A DNA stretch of 64,000 bases from Desulfoprunum benzoelyticum (GTDB lineage Bacteria > Desulfobacterota > Desulfobulbia > Desulfobulbales > Desulfocapsaceae). Location of the stretch: contig NZ_JACHEO010000005.1 of assembly GCF_014201505.1 (NCBI RefSeq), forward strand, positions 62,001 through 126,000. Reading direction: 5' to 3'. The notes under the pieces are model-generated. The model ran no database searches, had not been told where the DNA came from, and saw only the letters and a list, made by a program, of their open reading frames with translations. Position numbers and translations under genes: made by a program. This document shows positions 15,706 through 24,150 of this stretch, piece after piece (positions within the stretch are counted from its first letter, which is position 1; every line of letters starts with the position of its first letter).

Positions 15706-15887
15706 AGCGACGGTCCTTCGCCCCGGCTCAGATCGCCCGGCTCGGCGGTCGCCAGCGTTTGTCGAGACGGGCGGCAATCGGGAACAATCCATTTAATTTA
15801 TTTATGCACATCATCATTGACGTTAATACTTGCAGGCCATCGGAAAATGATCTACTATATTTGGCTTTATCTTCAATAAAGCAGTTA

Positions 15888-15916
15888 TTGTAATTGCCCA
15901 TGACAGGCTCTATAAT
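15888..15916 (+). promoter_or_regulatory. Likely sigma-70 promoter for por
   Basis: TTGTAA (15888-15893), 17-base spacer, perfect TATAAT (15911-15916). Transcription would start near 15923 and leave a ~175-base leader. Confidence 0.65.
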
Positions 15917-15968
15917 ATACCATTTGACGAAAACTATGCGATCTATCGTTCACTGCCGGATCCCGAAT

Positions 15969-16019
15969 CCCGCCCTTGCACGGCGGGAAATTCTGTAAAC
16001 GGGAAAGGCCTTTCCGTTT
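15969..16019 (+). promoter_or_regulatory. Two hairpins in the por leader (possible attenuator)
   Basis: CCCGCC (15969-15974) pairs with GGCGGG (15982-15987). Next, 15997-16008 pairs with 16009-16019 as a near-palindrome AAACGGGAAAGG/CCTTTCCGTTT with one bulged G, followed by TTTGTTGT. The second looks like an intrinsic terminator but has almost no loop, so conditional termination is only a suggestion. Confidence 0.35.
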
Positions 16020-16097
16020 GTTGTACATCGACAGCATCAGTCATTCCAACCACGCTGCACCTGCAGCGCATCCAGTCCCCACAGAGGAGAACAACTC

Positions 16098-19000
16098 ATG
16101 TCGAGAAGAATGGTCACCATCGACGGCAACCAGGCCTGCACCCATGTCGCCTATGCCACCAGCGAAGTCATCACCATCTACCCCATCACGCCATCCTCGC
16201 CGATGGCGGCCGAAGCGGACGCGAAAGCGGCCGTCAAGCAGAAGAACATCTGGAACTCCATTCCGGTCGTCACCCAGATGCAGTCCGAGGCCGGTGTCGC
16301 CGGCGCACTGCACGGCTCGCTGACCACCGGTTCCCTCTGCACGACCTTCACCGCCTCCCAGGGGCTCCTGCTGATGATCCCCAACATGTACAAGATCGCC
16401 GGCGAACTGACCCCGACCGTCTTCCACATCACCGCCCGTTCGCTGGCCGCCCAGGGGCTGTCGATCTTCGGCGACCATGCTGACGTATACGCCGCCCGGC
16501 AGACGGGCTGGGGCATGCTCTGCGCCCAGAACGTCCAGGAATCTATGGACATGGCCCTGATCTCGACCCAGGCCTCGCTCAAATCGCGCATCCCCTTCAT
16601 GCACTTCTTCGACGGCTTCCGGACCTCGCACGAGATCCAGAAGGTCGAAGAGCTGACCTACGACGACATGCGCGCCGTCATCGACGACGACCTGGTCATC
16701 GCCCACCGCCGGCGGGCCCTCAGCCCTGACCGGCCGATGATCCGCGGCACCGCCCAGAATCCCGATGTCTACTTCACCGGCCGTGAGACCGTCAACAAAT
16801 ACTACAACGCCGTGCCGGCGATCATGCAGGAAACGATGGACAAGCTGGCCGCAATCACCGGCCGCCAGTACCACCTGTTCGACTATCACGGCGCCCCGGA
16901 CGCCGAGAACGTCGTCGTCATGATGGGTTCGGGCTGCGAGACCGTCGCCTCGACCGTCGATTACCTCGTCGCCCAGGGCCGGAAAGTCGGCCTGGTCATC
17001 GTCCGCCTCTATCGCCCCTTCGACGGCCGCGCCATGGTCAATGCCCTGCCGCCGACCGTCGAGCGCATCACCGTTCTCGACCGCACCAAGGAGCCGGGCG
17101 CGATCGGCGAGCCGCTGTACCTCGATGTCCGCGCCGCGGTCGGCGAGGCCGTTGAGGCCAACGGCACCATCATCCCGCCGATCATCCTGTCCGGCCGCTA
17201 CGGTCTCGGCTCGGCCGAGTTCACCCCGGCGATGGTCAAGGCGGTGTTCGACAACATGGTGACGATGGCGCCGAAGAACAAATTCTGCGTCGGCCCCAAT
17301 GACGATGTGACCTTCTCCAGTCTCGACTACGACCGCTCCTTCAATATCGAGGGCAAGGACGTGTACCGGGCGATGTTCTACGGCCTCGGCTCGGACGGCA
17401 CCGTCGGCGCCAACAAGAACACGATCAAGATCATCGGCACCGAGACCGACAACTCCGCCCAGGGCTATTTCGTCTACGACTCGAAGAAGTCAGGCTCGAT
17501 CACCACCAGCCACCTGCGGTTCGGCAAGAATCCGGTCGTCGCCCCCTATCTGATCAACAAGGCCAACTTCATCGCCTGCCACAACTTCACCTTCCTCGAC
17601 CAGTACGACATGCTCCGCAACCTCGAGGACGGCGGGACCTTTCTTCTCACCACCAGCTACGGGGCGAAGGAGATCTGGAAGAAGCTGCCGAAGAACGTGC
17701 AGCGCGATCTGATCGACAAGAAGGCCAAATTCTACATCATCGACGCCGTTTCCCTCGGCCTGGCGCTCGGCCTTGGAGCCCGGATCAACATGATCATGCA
17801 GACCGCCTTCTTCATGATCTCCGGCATTCTGACCCAGGAAGAGGCGATCGCCGCGATCAAGAAGGCGATCAAGAAAACCTACGGCAACAAGGGCGACAAG
17901 GTCGTCAACATGAACTACAGCGCGGTCGACGAGGCGATCAAGAATATCGTCGAGGTCAAGCTCGGCAAGACCGCCACCGGCCATGAACTGCCGCCGACCG
18001 TTCCCACCGACGCCCCGGACTTTGTCAAGGAAGTGACGGCCAAGATCATCGAGGGCAAGGGCGAGCTGCTGAAGGTCTCGCAGATCCCGGATGACGGCAC
18101 CTGGCCGACGGCAACCACCCAGTACGAAAAACGCAACATCGCCGTCCACACCCCGGAATGGCTGCCGGACAACTGCATCCAGTGCGGCCAGTGTGCGCTG
18201 GTCTGCCCACACGCCGCTATCCGCACCAAGGTCGTATCGGAATTGAAGAACCCGCCCAAGACCTTCAAGTCCACCGATGCCGTGGGCAAGGAGTTCAAGG
18301 GCTCGAAATTCATCGTTCAGGTCTTCACCGAGGATTGCTGCAGCTGCACCCTCTGTGTCAGCGTCTGTCCGGCCAAAACCAAGGCCCTGCAGATGATCCC
18401 CAACAGCGACGAGCTCCGGTCGACGGAGCGGGGAAATGTCAAGTACTTCCTCGACCTGCCGGAAATTGATCCGGCCAGGATCAACCCGGCGTCGATAAAG
18501 GGCAGCCAGCTCCTGCGGCCGCTGTTCGAGTTCTCCGGCGCCTGCGCCGGCTGCGGCGAGACCCCCTACGTCAAACTGGTCTCCCAGCTGTTCGGCGACC
18601 GGATGCTGGTGGCCAATGCCACCGGCTGCTCCTCGATCTATGGCGGCAACCTCCCCACCACCCCCTATGCCAAGCGCGTCGACGGACGCGGACCGGCCTG
18701 GTCCAACTCGCTCTTTGAGGACAACGCCGAGTTCGGGCTGGGCATGCGCTTCTCGGTCAACAAGCTCGCCTCCCAGGCCGCCGAACTGCTGGAAGAGGCG
18801 GTGAGCGGCAAGTTGATCACCAGAAAGATGGCCGACGGTCTCCTCCAGGCCGATCAGCCGACCCAGACCGCCATCGAAGAGCAGCGCGGACGGGTAGCGG
18901 AGCTCAAGGCCAAACTCGAAGGCAACACCAACCCCATCGCCGTACAGCTGTACAACGTCGCCGACTACCTGGTGAAGAAATCGGTCTGGATCATCGGCGG

Positions 19001-19640
19001 CGACGGCTGGGCCTACGACATCGGCTATGGCGGCCTTGACCATGTGCTCGCCTCCGGCGAGAATGTCAACGTCCTGCTGCTCGACACCGAGGTCTACTCC
19101 AACACCGGCGGTCAGATGTCGAAATCGACACCGCGCGCCGCCACCGCCCAGTTCGCCGCCGGCGGCAAGAGACTACCGAAGAAGGATATCGGCATGATCT
19201 TCTCGACCTACGGCAATGTCTATATCGGCCGGATCAGCCTCGGCGCCAATCCCAGCCAGGCGATCAAGGCCATCGCCGAGGCCGAGGCCTACGACGGGCC
19301 GTCACTGATCATCGCCTACGCTCACTGCATCAACCACGGCATCAATATGGCCAAAGGACTGGAACAACAGAAAAAAGCAGTGGCCTGTGGGCATTGGCCG
19401 TTGTATCGCTACAATCCTGACCTCGAGGATCAGGGCAAGAATCCTCTGATCATCGACAGTAAGGACCCGTCGATCACCTTCGAGGAGTATGCCCTCGGCG
19501 AGAACCGCTATCGCGCCCTGAAGATGGTCAACCCGACGGAGGCCGACGCCCTGATGGCCCAGTCCCAGAAGGATGTCCTCCGCAGTTGGAAGTTCCTCAA
19601 GGGCCGGGCCCAGGCAATGGAACCGGAGACGGAGAAATAA
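16098..19640 (+). CDS. por: Pyruvate:ferredoxin (flavodoxin) oxidoreductase, single-chain
   Basis: 1180 residues, the full length of homodimeric PFOR/NifJ. It converts pyruvate and CoA to acetyl-CoA, CO2 and reduced ferredoxin. In order: the alpha domain starting DGNQACTHVAYATSEV and ITPSSPMAE-type substrate loop, transketolase-like domain II, the gamma part (GSDGTVGANKNTIKIIG at about 434), two 4Fe-4S sites (CIQCGQCALVCP near 693; CCSCTLCVSVCP near 747), a proximal-cluster Cys pair (ACAGCGETPY near 815) and the TPP-binding GGDGWAYDIGYGG followed by TEVYSNTGGQ. Strong ribosome site GAGGAG 8 bases before ATG. Monocistronic, closed by the terminator at 19684-19721. Central to anaerobic carbon metabolism here. 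Confidence 0.97.
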   Translation: MSRRMVTIDGNQACTHVAYATSEVITIYPITPSSPMAAEADAKAAVKQKNIWNSIPVVTQMQSEAGVAGALHGSLTTGSLCTTFTASQGLLLMIPNMYKIAGELTPTVFHITARSLAAQGLSIFGDHADVYAARQTGWGMLCAQNVQESMDMALISTQASLKSRIPFMHFFDGFRTSHEIQKVEELTYDDMRAVIDDDLVIAHRRRALSPDRPMIRGTAQNPDVYFTGRETVNKYYNAVPAIMQETMDKLAAITGRQYHLFDYHGAPDAENVVVMMGSGCETVASTVDYLVAQGRKVGLVIVRLYRPFDGRAMVNALPPTVERITVLDRTKEPGAIGEPLYLDVRAAVGEAVEANGTIIPPIILSGRYGLGSAEFTPAMVKAVFDNMVTMAPKNKFCVGPNDDVTFSSLDYDRSFNIEGKDVYRAMFYGLGSDGTVGANKNTIKIIGTETDNSAQGYFVYDSKKSGSITTSHLRFGKNPVVAPYLINKANFIACHNFTFLDQYDMLRNLEDGGTFLLTTSYGAKEIWKKLPKNVQRDLIDKKAKFYIIDAVSLGLALGLGARINMIMQTAFFMISGILTQEEAIAAIKKAIKKTYGNKGDKVVNMNYSAVDEAIKNIVEVKLGKTATGHELPPTVPTDAPDFVKEVTAKIIEGKGELLKVSQIPDDGTWPTATTQYEKRNIAVHTPEWLPDNCIQCGQCALVCPHAAIRTKVVSELKNPPKTFKSTDAVGKEFKGSKFIVQVFTEDCCSCTLCVSVCPAKTKALQMIPNSDELRSTERGNVKYFLDLPEIDPARINPASIKGSQLLRPLFEFSGACAGCGETPYVKLVSQLFGDRMLVANATGCSSIYGGNLPTTPYAKRVDGRGPAWSNSLFEDNAEFGLGMRFSVNKLASQAAELLEEAVSGKLITRKMADGLLQADQPTQTAIEEQRGRVAELKAKLEGNTNPIAVQLYNVADYLVKKSVWIIGGDGWAYDIGYGGLDHVLASGENVNVLLLDTEVYSNTGGQMSKSTPRAATAQFAAGGKRLPKKDIGMIFSTYGNVYIGRISLGANPSQAIKAIAEAEAYDGPSLIIAYAHCINHGINMAKGLEQQKKAVACGHWPLYRYNPDLEDQGKNPLIIDSKDPSITFEEYALGENRYRALKMVNPTEADALMAQSQKDVLRSWKFLKGRAQAMEPETEK

Positions 19641-19683
19641 TCCTCCGCTGCGCCTCTCGACAGGACGAAGGCCGTTATAAATG

Positions 19684-19721
19684 AAAAGGGGGGCCCGGTC
19701 AGATGACCGGGCCCCCCTTTT
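19684..19721. terminator. Strong bidirectional rho-independent terminator
   Basis: AAAAGGGGGGCCCGGTC (19684-19700) and its exact complement (19705-19721) form a 17-bp stem with loop AGAT and T-tracts on both strands. It lies between the convergent por and YkgJ-family genes and can serve both. Confidence 0.92.
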
Positions 19722-19787
19722 CATTTCCCTGCCTGCACCCGCCGGCACCGGATACCGTGACGCCGACTCCTTTCAACGGTTCTACAA

Positions 19788-20735
19788 TCAAGCGCTCTTC
19801 TGTTTTTCCCGCTCGGCCATCATCTCCTCGTACTCCCGGATCGACTGAAGCACCGACTCATCCTGCCGCTTCTTGATCTCCTTGACTTTTTCGCGGATCT
19901 TCTCCTCTCTGATCTTCATGTTCTGGACACCGAAGAGGGTAGAGGCGAGATACTTGAACGAAAACAGCATCAATTCGACGTCATCGTTTCTGATCCTGTC
20001 AATGGTCTCGGCATCGATTTCATAGGTATTGAGAAAGGAACTCTCGAAGATGAAACGACGGAAATGGGAAAGATCGGTGGAGGCCATAAAAAACATGCGC
20101 TTCGCCTGCTCGGACAAGGTCGCCTGCAGCCCGAACGATTTGCGGCGCATGACCAGCCGCAGCCATTCCTTGTTCATCTCGTCACGGACGTCGACTCCCT
20201 GGTCCTTCCGCCACTCCTCGATCGTCCACTCCTTGTCCTCTTCGAACCCCTTGCAGTGGTCTTCCTTGACGATGAAGAAGAATTTATCCTCGGCACTGGG
20301 CAGTTCCTGACCCTTCTCATCCCGGCTGCCGCCTTCATGAAAATCGGCCATCCCTACCGGATAGTAACGGCAGGCGGTAGGCCGGTCGGTATAGACCGTG
20401 CACCCCTGGGGGGTGACGAAGGGACATTTGTTGTCGTCTTCACGCAGTTTGATCATCACCCCCGGCATATCGGTTTTTTCAAGGTAGGTGGGGAGGGTGT
20501 ACTGCTGCAGGAATTCATGGGCCGGGATATTCAGGCGCCTGGTCAATTGGAGAATGTCGTACGGGGTCAGGATGATCTTGATCCCGCCGCAGCAGGCGGT
20601 GAAGCAGCGCACTCCGGGATGGCAGCGAAACTTGATCCTGCTCTTGAGGGTCAATTTCTGGGGGAGGATACTGGAGGGGTTATTGTCCTTGCCAAAGAGA
20701 GGCTTTCCTTTGACATTCAAATCGTCTTGACTCAT
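19788..20735 (-). CDS. YkgJ-family (CxxCxxCC-type) cysteine cluster protein
   Basis: 315 residues. Metal- or iron-sulfur-binding cysteine cluster of the UPF0153/YkgJ family: CHPGVRCFTACC near residue 40, then CPFVTPQGCTVYTDRPTACRYYP near 120. The rest is helical, with a charged, probably coiled-coil C-terminus (about 280-315). Function of the family is unresolved; a zinc or Fe-S chaperone role has been suggested for relatives. ATG 20735 is preceded by GATGGA. Shares the terminator with por. Confidence 0.85.
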   Translation of the reverse strand: MSQDDLNVKGKPLFGKDNNPSSILPQKLTLKSRIKFRCHPGVRCFTACCGGIKIILTPYDILQLTRRLNIPAHEFLQQYTLPTYLEKTDMPGVMIKLREDDNKCPFVTPQGCTVYTDRPTACRYYPVGMADFHEGGSRDEKGQELPSAEDKFFFIVKEDHCKGFEEDKEWTIEEWRKDQGVDVRDEMNKEWLRLVMRRKSFGLQATLSEQAKRMFFMASTDLSHFRRFIFESSFLNTYEIDAETIDRIRNDDVELMLFSFKYLASTLFGVQNMKIREEKIREKVKEIKKRQDESVLQSIREYEEMMAEREKQKSA

Positions 20736-20998
20736 TCCATCACCTTGTCGATTATGATTGCAGACCGCCGCAGCGGAACATTACGGGACTTCGCGAATCT
20801 TCTATATTAAACAAGGCCGGCCAGTGTGTCAAACTCTATCGGGAGCAACGGGCATCGCCCCAACCGGCAGCAGGAAGAACCGGCGGGGTGTCCGTTAATC
20901 CTTGCAGTTTTCCGGAAAACGCCGTATATGTCGTGTTTCCTGTTGTTGTCCGTAGTCCGTACGATTCCCCTGCATTGTTGTTGAAAAGGATATCCTGA

Positions 20999-21193
20999 AT
21001 GAAGCTGTTCGTTTCCCCGATCGATCTTTCCGCAGTCAGCACCCTGTATTACCATCTTCCCGACGGTCCGGTTCTCTCCCTGAAGGTGGATGGCATCGAA
21101 GACTATATCGACCTGGGGTTGGAAATGGGACATATCTGCGATACCTCGGCAATCGACGGAGTCGTGCATTTCTTTCCAAGAGGAAATGCCTGA
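20999..21193 (+). CDS. Small uncharacterised protein
   Basis: 64 residues (MKLFVSPIDLSAVSTLYYHL at the start), no family recognised. AAGGA lies about 9 bases before ATG and the composition (one Cys, balanced acidic/basic) is protein-like. It precedes the histidinol-phosphatase gene by 63 bases on the same strand and may be co-transcribed. The short length makes the call tentative. Confidence 0.45.
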   Translation: MKLFVSPIDLSAVSTLYYHLPDGPVLSLKVDGIEDYIDLGLEMGHICDTSAIDGVVHFFPRGNA

Positions 21194-21256
21194 CCGGGGA
21201 CCGATCGTCCAAGCCCGCCTCCCGAATCCCCCCGCGTTTCCCCTGGTGAAGGAACC

Positions 21257-22060
21257 ATGCCCGTTCCCACCCCCGCCATCGACATTTCCTGCGACGGCCA
21301 CATCCATACCCGATTGTGCCATCACGCCAGCGGCGAAATGGAAGACTACGTCCGCTCGGCGATCGCCAAGGGCCTGAGAAAGATTTTTTTTCTCGAGCAC
21401 ATGGAGGATGGTGTCAACTACACGGAAGTGACCTGGCTGAACGAGGATGATTTCGATGCATATTTCGCCGAGGGGCAACGACTGCAGCGGATCTATCACG
21501 ACCGGATCGATATCGGGCTGGGCGTGGAGGTGGGGTATAATCCGGAACACGTCGACCAACTCCGCGACCGGCTGGCCCGAAGACCCTGGGACCGGATCGG
21601 GCTGTCCTTCCATTATGCCCGCCTGTCCGCCAATGAGCCGCATCTCAACCTGCTCAGCCGCAGATCCGAAAATATCAGCCGGGCCCGGGAGTTCGGGGCC
21701 GAAACGCTTCTGAGCCGCTATCTCGACACCCTCATCGAGGCCGTCACCCGGCTGCCGGCGGACGTGCTCTGTCACCTCGACGCCGCACTGCGCTATCTTC
21801 CCGAACTGACCTGGACGCCGGACCATCTGGAGCAGATCGACATCCTGCTCTCCCTGGTGAAGGGCAACAGGTTGCGCCTCGAAATCAACACCTCCGGCCT
21901 GCCGATCCGCGGCGAGCCCTTCCCCTCGTCGCTGATCCTGCGCAAGGCGATCAACCTCGGCATTCCCCTCGTTGCCGGCTCCGACGCCCACAGGCCGGAA
22001 GACGTCGGCCGCCATTTCGACGGGATCAAAGACCATCTCGGGAAGGCGGTTTCCCTCTGA
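21257..22060 (+). CDS. PHP-family histidinol-phosphatase-like phosphoesterase
   Basis: 267 residues of the PHP (polymerase and histidinol phosphatase) fold. Metal-binding motifs: DGHIHTRLCHHA (motif I, about 14-25), FFLEHMED (motif II), GVEVGYNP, SFHYARL (third His), CHLDAALRY and GSDAHRPEDVG (last Asp-His). HisK-type PHP enzymes dephosphorylate histidinol phosphate in histidine synthesis. Relatives act on other phosphoesters, so the substrate is a family inference. GAAGGAA 5 bases upstream supports ATG 21257. Confidence 0.85.
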   Translation: MPVPTPAIDISCDGHIHTRLCHHASGEMEDYVRSAIAKGLRKIFFLEHMEDGVNYTEVTWLNEDDFDAYFAEGQRLQRIYHDRIDIGLGVEVGYNPEHVDQLRDRLARRPWDRIGLSFHYARLSANEPHLNLLSRRSENISRAREFGAETLLSRYLDTLIEAVTRLPADVLCHLDAALRYLPELTWTPDHLEQIDILLSLVKGNRLRLEINTSGLPIRGEPFPSSLILRKAINLGIPLVAGSDAHRPEDVGRHFDGIKDHLGKAVSL

Positions 22061-22135
22061 CGATTACCGTGACTGTTGGGTTGTGAAGATGCTGTACCCT
22101 GGCGGAATCGGGAAGGACGCACAACCGCACCCCTG

Positions 22136-22174
22136 TTTCGTCTCGCCGGGTTCAACACGACCGGCGAGGCGAAA
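22136..22174. terminator. Long stem-loop between convergent genes
   Basis: 22136-22149 pairs with 22161-22174 (14 bp, one G-T) around an 11-base loop, in the gap between the histidinol-phosphatase and the flavoprotein genes, which converge. There is no T-tract on either strand, so it may protect 3' ends rather than terminate by itself. Confidence 0.45.
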
Positions 22175-22212
22175 GAGGTTATCGACGCGACCTGGGTGGT
22201 GCGCCGGCGGGA

Positions 22213-23934
22213 TCAGAGAAGGATGTCGGCATCGATCCGTTTGATCAGGTTATACCCTCCGGGCAGGACAACGGTGTTGCGCAGGCCTGCGGCATCGAGG
22301 GCGAGCTGGCTTTCATAGGAACGGGAGCCGGCATTGCAGACGATGATCATGATCTTGTCCGTCGGCAGCACCTGATAGCCGCTGCGGACCTTGTCGTAGG
22401 GGAGCGACAGCCACAGTGCCGCGCCGAATTTGTCGACGTTCGGCTGGGCCTGCTTGGGATGGCGGACGTCGAGGGCGACCCAGTCCGGATGGCTGGAAGG
22501 ATCGGCGATCCAGGCCAGAAACGACTGGATGTCGATCTGCCGCATCCGGTCATCACAAAGATTTTCCGCCGCGTAGGCGGCACTGTTGATCGCATCGATG
22601 GCGGTCGAGAATGGTGGTGCATAGGCCATCTCGATGGTGGCGAAGTCTTCGATCGTCGCCCCGGCGGTGATCGCCACCGCCGCCGCATCGATCCGTACCG
22701 ACAGCGAATCGTTCATCGGCCCAATCCCCTGGAAACCGAGAACTTTCCTAGTCCGGCGGTCGAACACCAGCTCGAGACAGATGATCTCGCTGCCGGGAAA
22801 GAAATGGGCCCGATCGGCGGAGGCGGTCAGCGAAGAATCCGCCTGGAATCCCTGCGCCTTCGCCATTTCAAGACTGAGACCGGTGGCGCCGATCGCCATA
22901 TCGAAGGCCTTCATCACGAAACTGCCGATCCCGCCCTTGAAGACGGCAGGGATCCCGGCCATATTGTCGGCGGCGACGCGGCCCTCCTTGTTGGCCAGAC
23001 TGCCAAGCGGAGCGTAGAGGCCCCGGCCGGAGACCAGGTGACGGATTTCGACGCAGTCACCAGCCGCGTAGATCGCCGGATCCGACGTCTGCATCCGTTC
23101 GTTGACGACGATCCCGCCGTTCGCAGCCACATTGAGGCCGGCCTCCCTGGCCAGCTGCGACCGGGGCCGGACCCCGACCGCCATGATCACCATATCGGCG
23201 TCGATCGTCCTCTTCCCGGTCCGGACTCCCACAGCTTTGCCATCTTCGACGACGATCTCGGTCGCCGCCTCGCCAAGATACACCTCGACATTGTGCTGCC
23301 GCAGATGATTGGCAAGAGCGGCGGCCATCGGCCAGTCGACGATCTTCGGCAACAGCTGGTCCATGAACTCGACGATGACGGTCTCGATCCCCCACAGGTC
23401 GGTAAGGGCTTCGGCCATCTCGACCCCGATCGCGCCACCGCCGATGACCACCGCCTTACCCACCATTCCCTGGGCGATTCTCCTCTTGATCTCGATCGCC
23501 TTGTGGAGATCGCTGATGGTGAACACACCGTCGGCATCAACGCCGGGTATCGGCAGGACGAACGGTTCGCTGCCGGTGGCGAGCATCAGGTTGTCATAGG
23601 CAATGGCACTCCTGGCACCGGTTGCAAGATCCTCGACCTCGACGGTCTTGGCCCGACGGTCGATCGCCAGGGCGCGGGTCGACGTCATGGTCCTGACCCC
23701 CTTCGCCTGGTTAAAGAAATTGGCATCCCGCACCATGTGAAAACTGGTGGAGCGCAGTTCCTGTTCGTCGGAAACATCGCCTGACACATAATATGGAATG
23801 CCGCAACCGCCATAGGAAATAAGATTATCCTGATCTATCAGAGTCACGTCGGCCTCCGGCAGCACCCTCTTGATCCGGCTGGCCGCCTTCGGTCCGGCCG
23901 CAACCCCGCCAATAATGACAATTCGTTTTCCCAT
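22213..23934 (-). CDS. CoA-disulfide-reductase-like FAD/NAD(P) oxidoreductase with C-terminal rhodanese domain
   Basis: 573 residues. FAD-binding GGVAAGPKAASRI at 9-21; redox Cys in SYGGCGIPYYVSG (about 40-52), typical of CoA-disulfide/persulfide reductases; NAD(P)-binding VVIGGGAIGVEMAEAL near 162; second FAD site YAAGDCVE near 290; dimerisation domain; and from about residue 465 a rhodanese domain ending in the active-site loop CNAGSRSYE. Such fusions reduce CoA persulfides or polysulfides using NAD(P)H, which fits a sulfur-metabolising anaerobe. GGAGGGGAGTA precedes ATG. Single-gene unit on the minus strand. Confidence 0.88.
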   Translation of the reverse strand: MGKRIVIIGGVAAGPKAASRIKRVLPEADVTLIDQDNLISYGGCGIPYYVSGDVSDEQELRSTSFHMVRDANFFNQAKGVRTMTSTRALAIDRRAKTVEVEDLATGARSAIAYDNLMLATGSEPFVLPIPGVDADGVFTISDLHKAIEIKRRIAQGMVGKAVVIGGGAIGVEMAEALTDLWGIETVIVEFMDQLLPKIVDWPMAAALANHLRQHNVEVYLGEAATEIVVEDGKAVGVRTGKRTIDADMVIMAVGVRPRSQLAREAGLNVAANGGIVVNERMQTSDPAIYAAGDCVEIRHLVSGRGLYAPLGSLANKEGRVAADNMAGIPAVFKGGIGSFVMKAFDMAIGATGLSLEMAKAQGFQADSSLTASADRAHFFPGSEIICLELVFDRRTRKVLGFQGIGPMNDSLSVRIDAAAVAITAGATIEDFATIEMAYAPPFSTAIDAINSAAYAAENLCDDRMRQIDIQSFLAWIADPSSHPDWVALDVRHPKQAQPNVDKFGAALWLSLPYDKVRSGYQVLPTDKIMIIVCNAGSRSYESQLALDAAGLRNTVVLPGGYNLIKRIDADILL

Positions 23935-24150
23935 TACTCCCCTCCGTTACACTTGATATGCGCTCCTCCATCGGAGCCAGATATTAACATATGAACACTA
24001 TCAAAACGAAAAGACAAGCGATTTTCCCAGCCTGATCGGGTCGTTGCTCCCGGCCGGCGACAACCGGCAGCCACGCCGTTCCTGCATCAAAACCGAAGAG
24101 CCGTCTCGCGGCCGGACAACCGGCAGAGATCGGCAGCGACGGCGGCTGGA

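Larger units (their letters stand above)
15706..16097. other. Divergent control region between pabB and por
   Basis: About 390 bases without a gene. It is AT-rich at 15790-15950, holds a clear plus-strand promoter (15888-15916), and then a leader of about 175 bases with two hairpins before the por ribosome site GAGGAG at 16084. Confidence 0.6.
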
